A program made the position numbers and the translations under genes. This document shows, one piece after another, positions 36,985-46,486 of a stretch of DNA of 64,000 nt. The first letter of the stretch is position 1, and each line of letters opens with the position of its first letter. This stretch comes from Clostridium sp. Lineage in GTDB: Bacteria; Bacillota; Clostridia; Clostridiales; Clostridiaceae. The notes under the pieces are model-generated. The model was not told the DNA's origin, searched no databases, and worked only from the letters and a program-made list of their open reading frames with translations. The stretch covers positions 1-64,000 of the forward strand of contig NZ_JAGHFX010000080.1 of NCBI RefSeq assembly GCF_017888565.1. Direction: 5' to 3'.

Positions 36985-37959
36985 TTACTTAATCTTATTA
37001 AATAATTTATAATTTAGAACAAAACTTCTTTTCATATTTAATAAATCTTCCATATCATTTAAAAATTGTAGAAGTTGTGCTCTATTTTCAAACTCTTCTC
37101 TAGTTTTTGGCAATGCCATTTTTTTAAAATCATTTTTTAATATTTCTAGCTCTTCTAATAACTCCTCACAATCATTCGTGTCTTTAATTTGATCCGCAAC
37201 TTGCTTTGTAAATTTTGATATCATATGAGTTTGTTCAAAAGACATATAAAACTTTTCAAAATGAGATCTAAGCTTTTTTATTATATTAAATTGATTTCTT
37301 CTCATATTCATATAATCAGTATAATAAGAATCGCTTTTTAACAGACTATTGTTTACTATTTTATAAGCTCTTTCACAACTTTCATTTATCCTTTTTTCTA
37401 AATCTTTCATTAAAAATCCTTCATCAATATCTACAGTATGAGTTACAAGAGATTTAGACATTTTAGACAATATTTCTCTATAGCTTTTCTCTATATATTC
37501 TTTATCTTCATCAAATTTATATTGAAGAGATGGCATAAATAAATTTGCTATAGAAGCCACTCCAACTCCTATTATCATAATTAATGTTTCATTAATAATC
37601 CAATAAAGATTAATAGGGTTTGCAACAAGTAAATGTGTTGATAATACCACGGCTGGTACCATACCTTCTGATATATTTAATTTTGATGTTACAGGTATAA
37701 AAATTAAAAGAAATATTGCAAAAGTAATAGGATTTTGTCCTAAAAAACCATATATTAAAACTGATAATAAAATTGCTATTATACAGGCAATAACTCTATT
37801 TTTGCCAACTATTAATGCTTTTTTTCTAGTGTCTTGTATACTTAAAATTGCTATTACAGCTGCAACAGCAGAAAACTGTAAATTCAATAAATTAGCAAGT
37901 ATTAATGATATAGTTGCTGAAATACTCATTTTTACCGCTAAATCATACACGTACTTCAC
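36985..37959 (-). CDS. Aromatic acid exporter (ArAE/FUSC-like, DUF939) family protein
   Basis: 324 residues: an N-terminal membrane half of about five to six spans ('SATISLILANLLNLQFSAVA') and a cytoplasmic helical C-terminal half (about 150-324), the layout of ArAE_1 plus its C-terminal domain. GTG start with GGGAGGGG. Twenty bases after the radical SAM gene. Substrate unknown. Confidence 0.88.
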   Translation of the reverse strand: MKYVYDLAVKMSISATISLILANLLNLQFSAVAAVIAILSIQDTRKKALIVGKNRVIACIIAILLSVLIYGFLGQNPITFAIFLLIFIPVTSKLNISEGMVPAVVLSTHLLVANPINLYWIINETLIMIIGVGVASIANLFMPSLQYKFDEDKEYIEKSYREILSKMSKSLVTHTVDIDEGFLMKDLEKRINESCERAYKIVNNSLLKSDSYYTDYMNMRRNQFNIIKKLRSHFEKFYMSFEQTHMISKFTKQVADQIKDTNDCEELLEELEILKNDFKKMALPKTREEFENRAQLLQFLNDMEDLLNMKRSFVLNYKLFNKIK

Positions 37960-37979
37960 ATTACCCCTCCCTGAATATA

Positions 37980-38855
37980 TTATTTAAAATTTCTTTTGGC
38001 ATATCCACATCTTTTGCATAAATCTTCTACTGCACGTCTTCTTGAAAATCCATCATATATATTTCTTGCTCTTTCTGAAGTAATTATTTCTTCTAAATTT
38101 TGTTCAAAGATATTCCCTAGTGGTATTTTTCCTTCACTATCTAGACAACATGGTACTACAGTTCCATCAAGTAATATTCCAATTTGGTCTCTAAGTCCAC
38201 GACAAAATACATCCTCACTTATTAATGATAGATTTGCATCTGGCCAACTAAACTTTTCTGCCATATTTAAATATACTTTATCTTTTAATTTTAATCTCTT
38301 TTTTTCTTTTAATGCTTCTAATAAGCTAAATTCAAGACTCAATTTATCTTCAATCAATTTTATTATTTGTGAATTTAAATCATTATTTGCTTTTAGATCT
38401 TTTGTATCTATATTCCAAAGTCTAAGAGCACAAATCGTTTCACTTTTTTCAGTAGATTCATTAATAAAATCTAAAATATTATTGATATATTCATTAAACT
38501 CTATATCATTATCATTGGCTTCAAAACTATGTAATGATATATTTATTTGCCTCACAGCTTTTGAATCTATTATTATATCTTTAACTTTATTTATTAATGT
38601 TCCATTTGTTGTTATATTTACTTTAAAATCAAATTCTTTTGCTATACTTAGAAATGATTCTAAATTCTTATTTAAAAATGGTTCACCCATTAAATGCAAA
38701 TAAATATGATTAGTATATCCCTTAATCTTATTTATTATTTCATTAAAGCTCTCTATATCCATAAACCCTAATTTTCTACTTGTTTTAGGACAAAAATTGC
38801 AACTTAAATTACAAATGTTAGTTGTTTCTATATATATTTTTTTAAATCTCGTCAT
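37980..38855 (-). CDS. Radical SAM/SPASM protein
   Basis: 291 residues. The radical SAM cluster motif is 'CNLSCNFC' near residue 14; 'LMGEPFLNKNL' and 'NITTNGTLI' belong to the SAM-binding barrel. The C-terminal part has extra Cys ('CRGLRDQIG', 'VVPCCLDSEG', 'LCKRCGYAK'), the SPASM pattern with auxiliary cluster ligands. No precursor peptide is visible within 300 bases on either side, so a RiPP role is not supported. Operon with the ArAE-like gene. Confidence 0.9.
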   Translation of the reverse strand: MTRFKKIYIETTNICNLSCNFCPKTSRKLGFMDIESFNEIINKIKGYTNHIYLHLMGEPFLNKNLESFLSIAKEFDFKVNITTNGTLINKVKDIIIDSKAVRQINISLHSFEANDNDIEFNEYINNILDFINESTEKSETICALRLWNIDTKDLKANNDLNSQIIKLIEDKLSLEFSLLEALKEKKRLKLKDKVYLNMAEKFSWPDANLSLISEDVFCRGLRDQIGILLDGTVVPCCLDSEGKIPLGNIFEQNLEEIITSERARNIYDGFSRRRAVEDLCKRCGYAKRNFK

Positions 38856-39017
38856 TTGTTTTCTCCTTTTTATTTATATTTATAAAATTAATTTATCATA
38901 TTATTGTCTTCTTTCCAAATATATTTAAAATATATGACGAACTTAATTTGTAACATAATTTAATGATTATCTATATATTTATAATAAGTATATAAATATG
39001 AAGGATGTGAAACTATT

Positions 39018-39539
39018 TTGAACCCATATAAAATTTTAGGGGTTACTCCAGAGTCTTCAAAAGATGAAATTAAACAAGCCTATAAAAACATATTAGATGA
39101 ATATGGCACTTCTAACTCAAGCTTTCAAGCTCGCCCACTTGCTGAAGAAGTTCTTTCTGAAGCAAATATGGCTTATGATGTATTAATTAATGGTGCTGTA
39201 TATAAGGAAATTAGAACACTTATTGATAATAATAATATTCAAATTGCTGAAAGTAAATTAAATCTTTTAGATTTAAACGATTCTGCCGAATGGAATTACT
39301 TAAAAGGCTTTGTTTATTTTAAGAAAGGCTGGTTTGACCTGGGAGTTCAGCATATAGTAACTGCTACAGAAATCGATCCTGAAAATGATGAATATGCCAA
39401 GACTCTTAATACTTTAAGAATGCGCTCAAATGAAATAATTAATTACTACAAACAAAATAGTTCTCAAGGAACTACTCAAAATAATATGAATGCTTGTGGT
39501 GGCGGCAACATGGGCGGTGGTAGTGGCGGAATGTGTTAA
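39018..39539 (+). CDS. J-domain-like protein without HPD, Gly/Cys-rich tail
   Basis: 173 residues from TTG 39018 (RBS AAGGATG). Residues 1-60 follow a J-domain pattern ('NPYKILGVTPESSKDEIKQA', then a second helix with 'AYDVL'), but the loop expected to hold HPD reads 'EYGTSNSS', so Hsp70 stimulation is unlikely. Residues about 75-145 look like two TPR-like helical pairs. The last 20 residues are Gly/Met/Asn with two Cys. A related architecture is seen in other clostridia; role unknown. Strong terminator follows. Confidence 0.85.
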   Translation: MNPYKILGVTPESSKDEIKQAYKNILDEYGTSNSSFQARPLAEEVLSEANMAYDVLINGAVYKEIRTLIDNNNIQIAESKLNLLDLNDSAEWNYLKGFVYFKKGWFDLGVQHIVTATEIDPENDEYAKTLNTLRMRSNEIINYYKQNSSQGTTQNNMNACGGGNMGGGSGGMC

Positions 39540-39565
39540 TCCTTTGCTACTTTAATATAAATTTA

Positions 39566-39604
39566 AATAAGGAGCAGTTTTTAATATGATTACTGCTCCT
39601 TATT
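39566..39604. terminator. Shared terminator of J-like gene and M20 peptidase gene
   Basis: AATAAGGAGCAGT/ACTGCTCCTTATT between convergent genes; followed by T-rich sequence on both sides. Confidence 0.85.
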
Positions 39605-39607
39605 CTT

Positions 39608-40720
39608 TTATTTACTTACTTTAACTATTTCAAGTATTAACTTTGATAATTTCTCCAAATCATCTATCACCATATATTCATCTAATGTATGAGGTTTTCT
39701 CTCTCCACTTGAGAGATTAATAGCTTTAATTCCATTTCCATTAAGTATATTAGTGTCGCTTCCACCACCTGATGATGAAATTTTTCCTTCTATACCAAGA
39801 TTATTCATGGCCTTTTTAGCTTTTTTCACTATTTCATCATTTTCATCAATTACAAATTGTCCAAATACTCTATCTACTTTTATATCAACAGTTCCACCAA
39901 ATTTCTTAGCTGACTTTTCAAAAACTTCTATCATATGAGCTGTTTGCTTTTCTAAAGAATTTATATCTGTGCTTCTTGTTTCTGCTTCTATTATTACTTC
40001 TGGACAAACTACATTAGTTGCAACGCCACCATTTATTTTCCCTATATTTGCAGTTGTATTTTCATCTATTCTTAGTAACTTCATATTTGCTATCGCTTCT
40101 GCTGCTATTTGAATAGCACTTATACCAGATTCAGGTGAAACTCCAGCATGTGCTGCCTTACCATTAATTTCAACTATAATCTTATCTTGTGCAGGTCCTT
40201 TAATTATTATATTTCCAATATCTCCACTTGTATCAAAAATATAAGCTTTTTTAGATTTTATCTTAGAATAATCTAAGTTCTTAGCCCCATATATTCCAAC
40301 TTCTTCTGCAATTGTAAATACAACTTCTATGTCTGTATGTTGAATATTTTCTTCTTTTATTGCAGTTAAAGCTTCTAAAATGGAAGCAACTCCGCCTTTA
40401 TTATCTCCACCCAAAATTGTAGTTCCATCTGAATATACAATTCCATCTTTTATTACAGGCTTTATTGATTTTCCTGGCCTTACAGTATCCATGTGTCCAC
40501 AAAGTAATATACTTTCGCCTTGAATATTACCTTTTAACCTTGCTATTAAATTTCCTGTATCAGATCCAACTACTTCACCTGCATTATCAAATTCCACTTC
40601 AAATCCTAAAATTTCTAGTTCTTCTTTTAATACTTTTGCAAATTGTCCTTCACTATAGCTTTCTGAATCAATTTGAATATATTTTAAAAATCTTTCTAGA
40701 ACTCTCTCTTTACTTATCAT
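39608..40720 (-). CDS. M20 family peptidase, PepT-like
   Basis: A zinc aminopeptidase-like protein of 370 residues. Metal-site motifs: 'LLCGHMDTVRPG', 'GGDNKGGVAS', 'IAEEVGIYGA' and the C-terminal 'SGERKPHTLDE'; the dimerisation domain has 'GKAAHAGVSPE'. Closest to the tripeptidase T-like/YqjE branch of M20. RBS AGGAGG. Stand-alone gene between two terminators. Confidence 0.93.
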   Translation of the reverse strand: MISKERVLERFLKYIQIDSESYSEGQFAKVLKEELEILGFEVEFDNAGEVVGSDTGNLIARLKGNIQGESILLCGHMDTVRPGKSIKPVIKDGIVYSDGTTILGGDNKGGVASILEALTAIKEENIQHTDIEVVFTIAEEVGIYGAKNLDYSKIKSKKAYIFDTSGDIGNIIIKGPAQDKIIVEINGKAAHAGVSPESGISAIQIAAEAIANMKLLRIDENTTANIGKINGGVATNVVCPEVIIEAETRSTDINSLEKQTAHMIEVFEKSAKKFGGTVDIKVDRVFGQFVIDENDEIVKKAKKAMNNLGIEGKISSSGGGSDTNILNGNGIKAINLSSGERKPHTLDEYMVIDDLEKLSKLILEIVKVSK

Positions 40721-40739
40721 GTGTTTTCCTCCTAAAAAA

Positions 40740-40780
40740 TTAAATGTCTAATATATTTTACCAAAATATTAGACATTTAA
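40740..40780 (-). terminator. Terminator of broken chemoreceptor gene
   Basis: Perfect 15-base stem TTAAATGTCTAATAT/ATATTAGACATTTAA followed by TTTTTT on the minus strand. Confidence 0.85.
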
Positions 40781-40800
40781 CACTCCTTATAACTTAAATC

Positions 40801-42792
40801 TTAATAAACTTGAAATTTATCTAGTAATTCATTCATATCAGCAGTCTTATTTGCTAGATTATGAGAACTTGTAGTTACCATAGTAGTATTTTTCTTTAAC
40901 TCCTCTGATGATGCTGTTATTTCTTCGGATGATGCTGCTATTTCTTCGGATAATGCTGAAACTTCTTGAACTGTATCTAAAAGATAACTTTTATCATCCT
41001 CAATTTTAATAAAAGAATCCTTTATATCATTTATTCTAGGTCCAACACTCTTTATAGAATTAGATATGTTATTAAAAGAATTTATAGTTTCTTCAACTAC
41101 AACTTTTTGTTTTTCTAATCCTTTACTTATTTCTTCTGTTTCTTCTGATATTATTTTTGCATTATTAAATATATTATTTAATATCTGATAAATATTATTT
41201 GAAGCCTCTTTGGATGTCTCAGCTAAAGATCTAACTTCATCTGCTACAACTGCAAATCCTTTACCAGCTTCTCCTACTCTTGCAGCTTCAATCGCTGCAT
41301 TTAAAGCTAAAAGATTTGTTTGATCAGATATATCATCAATTAAAACAGAAATATTCTTTACAGTTTCTATATCATTATTCATATTTTTTATACTTTCTAT
41401 AAATACTGAAAATTTTTTATCAAAGGTATTTATAGATTCAATTAAGTTTCTCATATCCTCATTACTCTTTTCAGAGTCACTATCTATCTCTTCTGAAACA
41501 TTTTTTATTCTTTTTATATTTAATTCTGCTTCTTTTATGCTATCCCCCAATTTATTTACTATTTTAACTATATTTAATAATTCATTAGATTGCTTACTTG
41601 TTCCTTTTGCAACTTCATTTATTGATAAATATATATTTTCTGTGGAATTACTAAATTCTTCTGAAATATATGCTAAATTTGCCGAATCCTCCAGAGTATC
41701 ATTTGATAAATTTTGTATACCTATTATCATATTTTCAACTTCTGATTTACTACTTTTAATAGCTCTACATATAGTCCCTATTTCATCTTTTCGATTTAAA
41801 TATTTTTCATGAAAACTAAGTTGAAGGTTTCCTTTTGAAAAATTATTCATATTTGTTTTTATTACTTCAAATATCTTACTTATAACTTTAGTTAAAAATA
41901 TAATTATTATTACACTTAATAACAGCACTATAATTGAAGATAGTAATAACCAAGTTGCCAAAACTCTTAATTCTTTTAAAAGATCTTTATTGCTAATTGT
42001 TATTCCTATAGACCAATCCATATTATCAATTGGAGTATAACTTATATATCTCTTTTCAGTACCTAAATTATATTTTTCTATCCCTTCATTTCCTGATATC
42101 ATATTTTTTGAACTTTTATAAATTCTGAATACTTTTTATCATCTATATTGTTTTTTATATAATTAGTATTATTTTTCACTGCATTATAATCGTTATCCGA
42201 AATTATATTCCCTTCCTTATCCAATATAAAAATATTAGAATTTTCTAGTAAATTAGTATCATTAACTATTTCATTAAACTCTGTAGCTTTTCTTACAGCA
42301 ACTAATATGTAATTTTCTCCATCATCATTAAATGGAACTAAGTATGACATCATATAATCTAAATCACTTTTGTATGGGCCAGATACAACTTTTTTTCCAC
42401 TAATTGAATCTTTAAAGAACTTACTCTTAATTATGTCTTCGATTTTACCATTATTATATAACTTTCCCATCCTTAGAGGCAATACCATAATTATAGAAGC
42501 CTTTACCCTTTAAATCTTTATCTAAAATACTCATTTTTTCTTCTAATTTAATATCTTTATTTTTTATCTTTTCATTATTTATAATATCTTCTAAAAATGT
42601 TAAGTTATCTTGTACTCCATCACTTATTAACTTTGCTGAGAGCTTTGTCATTCCATACATTAACGTAGTATTACTTTTTGCTAATGTATTGCTAGCAAAA
42701 TAATAAGCAATAAATGATATTATAGTAAGCCCAATTATAACTACTCCTATAAAGTATGTAACTATCCTGTTGGTAAATTTGTTGAGTTTCAT
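40801..42792 (-). pseudogene. Methyl-accepting chemotaxis protein broken by two frameshifts
   Basis: One receptor is spread over three frames. 42792-42454 encodes span 1 and the start of the sensor up to 'IASKDGK'; the next frame (42488-42099) continues 'GKLYNNGKIED' through the dCache-like sensor to 'KYSEFIKVQ'; the third (from about 42117 to 40801) has the end of the sensor, span 2, HAMP and the signalling tip '[19 protein letters not shown]'. The shifts lie near 42470-42488 and at the A6 run 42109-42104 (minus strand). RBS and terminator are intact. Either a recent pseudogene or assembly errors in homopolymers. The third frame alone could give a soluble-plus-anchor fragment but lacks a start signal. 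Confidence 0.85.
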
Positions 42793-42939
42793 CGCTTCTC
42801 CCCCTAATTAATACAATTTTATATATCCAATTTAATTATACTATATTTTGGTATAATTTCTAATATTTTTAATAAATTTCCATTCTATTCTGCAAAATAA
42901 AATAATATTATTAATTATGCAATTATTTAGGAGAATATA

Positions 42940-43044
42940 ATGAGTAAGTCAAATCAAACCAAAAAGAATGACTCCAAAGACAAAAAGAATAGTAAAAAAG
43001 ACTCAGCAAAAAAAAAAACTCAAAAAAGAAAAAATAAATTCTAA
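42940..43044 (+). CDS. 34-residue Lys-rich peptide
   Basis: ATG 42940 with TTAGGAGA six bases ahead, 34 codons, TAA 43042-43044, then a strong hairpin. The peptide is about 40% Lys with Asn, Ser and Asp and no hydrophobic residue apart from the final Phe; it should be disordered and could bind nucleic acid. An A11 run (43008-43018) lies in the coding part. It resembles short basic proteins often left out of clostridial annotations. Expression not proven. Confidence 0.55.
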   Translation: MSKSNQTKKNDSKDKKNSKKDSAKKKTQKRKNKF

Positions 43045-43083
43045 TACAGATATTCTTATGTTTCAAAATTTTAGCTTAAAGTT

Positions 43084-43118
43084 AAAAAGTCACCATAGTT
43101 TAAATATGGTGACTTTTT
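43084..43118. terminator. Shared terminator of Lys-rich peptide gene and convergent hypothetical gene
   Basis: AAAAAGTCACCATA/TATGGTGACTTTTT, loop 7, with A/T runs for both directions. Confidence 0.85.
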
Positions 43119-43119
43119 A

Positions 43120-43533
43120 TTATTCTAGTTGAGTTATTAGCCTTCTCATTACATCCTTAAGTTTACCTTCTCCAGTATCTTCATGTGTTGCAGCTATTAT
43201 CAGTTTTATATCATTATCAGATGGATCCCATTTATAAGCTTTTATATCTATAATGGCTTCATCTGGTAAAATATCTTCCATATCTGTAGCTAATTCTTCT
43301 GATAAACTCATATATTCATCAAAAAGCTCATCTTCATTTAACTCATCTATATTATAATCATCTTCTATAATTCCATTTAATATACTTATATCTATACTTA
43401 AGTTAAAAGCTAATGTATCTTCTCTTTTAGTTCCCTTGGTCATATCTTTAATAACTTTAAATTCTGAATTATTTTCAATTTCATTTTTTACTTCCTCTGT
43501 ATCAACCACTTTTCTTCCAAATGCGATGTACAT
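43120..43533 (-). CDS. Acidic hypothetical protein
   Basis: 137 residues, strongly acidic in the middle (IEDDYNIDELNEDELFDEY), no membrane span or signal. N-terminus MYIAFGRKVVDTEEVK suggests a beta-alpha fold. RBS GGAGGTG five bases before the ATG. Own terminator. No family recognised. Confidence 0.7.
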   Translation of the reverse strand: MYIAFGRKVVDTEEVKNEIENNSEFKVIKDMTKGTKREDTLAFNLSIDISILNGIIEDDYNIDELNEDELFDEYMSLSEELATDMEDILPDEAIIDIKAYKWDPSDNDIKLIIAATHEDTGEGKLKDVMRRLITQLE

Positions 43534-43577
43534 AGTGTCACCTCCATAATAATAAATCTTTACAAATATTAATAAAG

Positions 43578-44261
43578 TTATACCTTCTTGTAATTTTTCA
43601 TAGATTCTTTAATTATCTCTTTAAGCTTTTTTAATTCTTTCATATACTTTTTATGCTCTAATTGAGGAAAAGCCTCAATAAGCCTTATATGACACTTTAA
43701 TTTAAACTCTTTTTTAATTTCTTTTAAAATATTCATATTTTTCAAAGTTATATTTAACTTAATTACTTCTCTAACAGTGAATACTCCATCTATTAAAAAT
43801 ACTATTATACATAAACTTGATACTATTATTATAGTAATTGAACTTAAACTAACCACTATATCTAATACTAAAGGATGTACTATTTTAATTAATATAGTTG
43901 ATAAAACTGCAAATAAAGTTGAATTAAGTAAACAAACTCTTCCTTTAATATTAAATTTTCTATCTGAATAGTTCCATAGTCTTGTATGAAATACATATTC
44001 TAATAAAATATCTGCAATAAACTCTATTATTGAAGCAATAAATCCGCCTAAAATGAATACTAAAATTGCAGAATTAATATTAATCCATTTCATTATATAA
44101 ATGACAAACATTGCGCCAAAACCATAAACTGGACATACTGGCCCTTTTAAAAAACCACGATTTATAAATTTCTTAGATGGTATTGAACAATAAATAACTT
44201 CACAAATCCATCCCAAAAAACTATATATAGAAAAATATAATATAATATTTAAAAACCACAT
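43578..44261 (-). CDS. Putative ABC transporter permease, CmpB-like (PF06541)
   Basis: 227 residues: about five spans in residues 1-165 with the conserved start 'FLGWICEVIYCSI' and 'NRGFLKGPVCPVYGFG', which define the CmpB-like/DUF1113 family, then a Lys/Leu-rich cytoplasmic tail (about 170-227). Despite the family name no ATPase partner is nearby and transport is unproven. Confidence 0.85.
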   Translation of the reverse strand: MWFLNIILYFSIYSFLGWICEVIYCSIPSKKFINRGFLKGPVCPVYGFGAMFVIYIMKWININSAILVFILGGFIASIIEFIADILLEYVFHTRLWNYSDRKFNIKGRVCLLNSTLFAVLSTILIKIVHPLVLDIVVSLSSITIIIVSSLCIIVFLIDGVFTVREVIKLNITLKNMNILKEIKKEFKLKCHIRLIEAFPQLEHKKYMKELKKLKEIIKESMKNYKKV

Positions 44262-44350
44262 TAGACTCCCCCCAGGACGTTATATTATTGTAATTATTTT
44301 AGTTAATTATAACCCCTAAGCTTAAGTTTTTCTTAAAATATGGTTGTAAT

Positions 44351-44689
44351 TTATTTTTTCATCTTTATGGTTTCCATTACCTCATTAAATAGTTTATTAT
44401 AAAAATTATCAAATCCATCATCATCAAATTTAATTTCATCTTCATCATTTATATAAAACTTGTCCATTGTAGAAATAATTAAATCAAATTTTTTTAAATC
44501 ATTTTCTTCTAATAAAACATTATATAAATATGCTAAATGATTTTGCATGTATTTTTGCATTTCTCTAATATCTGAATCTTCTAGTTTACCCTGATCATAA
44601 AGTTTCTTAACTGGTCCATTCCTAAAAATAAAATAAGTTGATGCTTTTGTTATTCTAATTAAATAATCTTTTGGTATTCTATCTTTCAT
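44351..44689 (-). CDS. Hypothetical protein, helical
   Basis: 112 residues, mostly predicted helix, acidic C-terminal part, no signal or span. RBS GAGGTG. Single gene between two divergently placed membrane-protein genes. No family recognised. Confidence 0.65.
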   Translation of the reverse strand: MKDRIPKDYLIRITKASTYFIFRNGPVKKLYDQGKLEDSDIREMQKYMQNHLAYLYNVLLEENDLKKFDLIISTMDKFYINDEDEIKFDDDGFDNFYNKLFNEVMETIKMKK

Positions 44690-44843
44690 ATATTTTCACC
44701 TCATGATTTATTGCTATGTATATTTAACTATATATACTCCTAAAAAACAAGCCTATTAATATAGATTGTTATTATTATATAAATTGAAGAAGTTTACTCT
44801 TTGTATTATAATATACTTATTACATTATAATAGAGGTGTTAAA

Positions 44844-45266
44844 ATGGGATTTTTAAAAGGTACATACGGAGTAGACATACTAACTTTAGCTTTATTATTT
44901 TTAAGTTCATTGCTTAATTTTTCTCGTTTTACAAGGATCATTGGTTATGCAGTACTTTTAATTGCTATCTTCAGAGTATTTTCTAAAGATAGCTATAGAA
45001 GGAGAAGAGAACTTAACTCTTTTGTTACATTTGTAAATAAACCATTATCTAAGCTTGGATTTACAATTCCAAGTAATATACCACCACTTGATTTAAATAA
45101 CCTTACTTATCTTTTTAAAATATTTGAAAATAAATTGAATGAAAAGAAAAATTATAAAATAACAAAATGTCCAAGCTGTGGACAAAAATTAAGATTACCT
45201 AGAAAAAAAGGTAAAATAGTTGTAACTTGTAAAAGATGTTCTAATAAATTTGATTTTAGAACTTAA
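44844..45266 (+). CDS. Small membrane protein with C-terminal zinc ribbon
   Basis: 140 residues from ATG 44844 (GAGGTG seven bases ahead; the longer frame from 44766 has no RBS). Two spans (about 8-28 and 30-50) are followed by a basic linker and a zinc-ribbon-like end with 'KCPSCGQKLRLP' and 'VTCKRCSNKFDF', two CxxC pairs. The zinc part would be cytoplasmic. Function unknown. Confidence 0.8.
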   Translation: MGFLKGTYGVDILTLALLFLSSLLNFSRFTRIIGYAVLLIAIFRVFSKDSYRRRRELNSFVTFVNKPLSKLGFTIPSNIPPLDLNNLTYLFKIFENKLNEKKNYKITKCPSCGQKLRLPRKKGKIVVTCKRCSNKFDFRT

Positions 45267-45276
45267 ATTTTAAGAT

Positions 45277-45318
45277 AACAGGATAGGAATCTACATAATT
45301 AAGCTTCTATCCTGTTTT
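45277..45318. terminator. Shared terminator of zinc-ribbon gene and aldo/keto reductase gene
   Basis: AACAGGATAG/CTATCCTGTT stem with a long loop, TTTT on the plus side. Confidence 0.7.
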
Positions 45319-45337
45319 AATTTATAAATTTTATAGC

Positions 45338-46240
45338 TTAAGGAATATCTACTCCTCTTCCTGCTACATATATTTCAAACCATTTATCTCTTGTAAGTTT
45401 TATTTCTGTTGCTCTAACAGCTGATTTAATTCTCTCTAAATTTCCAGAACCAACTATAGGCATAATCTTGCTTGGATGCATTAATAACCATGCATATACA
45501 ACTTCATCTATATCCCTTGCAGAAACTTCCTCTTTTATCTTATTTAAAGCATTTCTAACTCTTATAGATGCCTCATCTTCACCCTTAAATATTCTTCCTC
45601 CAGCAAGAGGGGACCACGCCATTGGCTTTACTCTCTTTTCAAGCATTAAATCAAGTGTTCCATTTTCGAAATGCTCTAAGTTTAAAGGAGATATTTCAAT
45701 TTGATTTGTTACTAATTTTTCATCTAAATAAGAATTTAACATATTAAATTGAGCTGGTAAAAAGTTAGATACTCCAAAATTTCTTACCTTACCTTCATTT
45801 TTTAATTTTGAAAATGCCTCTGCTACTTCCTCTGGATTTAATAAAGCATCTACTCTATGAATTAATAATAAATCTAAATAATCTGTTTTAAAGTTTTTTA
45901 AAGATCTTTCTACTGATTTTATTATATGTTCTTTACTAGTATCATAACAATGTGATTTATTTTCTGGTCTATTAACTGATGGAAACTTAATACCACACTT
46001 TGTTACTATTTGTAATTTTTCTCTTAAACCTTTTTTTAAGTTTAATGCATCACCAAATTTTTCTTCACAGCAAAAGTTACCGTAGATATCAGCGTGATCT
46101 ATTGTTGTTATACCTAATTCATGAACTTCTTCAACTAATTTTAATAATTCTTCATTGCTTAAATTCCAATCCATAAGTCTCCAATGCCCATGAACTATTC
46201 TAGACATTTCTAAACTATTACTTAACTTAACTCTTTCCAT
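45338..46240 (-). CDS. Aldo/keto reductase
   Basis: NAD(P)H-dependent oxidoreductase barrel of about 300 residues. The catalytic set is visible: Asp and Tyr in 'TTIDHADIYG', Lys in 'VTKCGI', His in 'LLLIHRVDAL'; cofactor part 'PIVGSGNLERIKSAV'. The frame opens at 46270, but AAAGGTG fits the ATG at 46240 (MERVKLSN). Similar to the YdhF-like group. Substrate unknown. Confidence 0.92.
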   Translation of the reverse strand: MERVKLSNSLEMSRIVHGHWRLMDWNLSNEELLKLVEEVHELGITTIDHADIYGNFCCEEKFGDALNLKKGLREKLQIVTKCGIKFPSVNRPENKSHCYDTSKEHIIKSVERSLKNFKTDYLDLLLIHRVDALLNPEEVAEAFSKLKNEGKVRNFGVSNFLPAQFNMLNSYLDEKLVTNQIEISPLNLEHFENGTLDLMLEKRVKPMAWSPLAGGRIFKGEDEASIRVRNALNKIKEEVSARDIDEVVYAWLLMHPSKIMPIVGSGNLERIKSAVRATEIKLTRDKWFEIYVAGRGVDIP

Positions 46241-46486
46241 TTTCTTCACCTTTCTATCTGTATTTATCATAAATATTTTTACTATATAATAATCATCAAC
46301 AGTAAATAAATTAAATTTTCTTTTAGTATTTTATATACTTATAAATGTATAACTTACCATTAAATTATATCATATCTTCTAAAAACTTATTAATAATTAA
46401 TCTATTAAATATGGGTAAACTTCCCTTAATATATTACTTTAATATTGAACAAAATAATTTTAATAATAGTTTAAGGAGGTCTAATC

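Noticed and set aside
37980..39017. RiPP cluster around the radical SAM/SPASM gene
   Set aside because: No short precursor frame with a ribosome site is visible beside it, and the next genes are not peptidase or leader-binding proteins.
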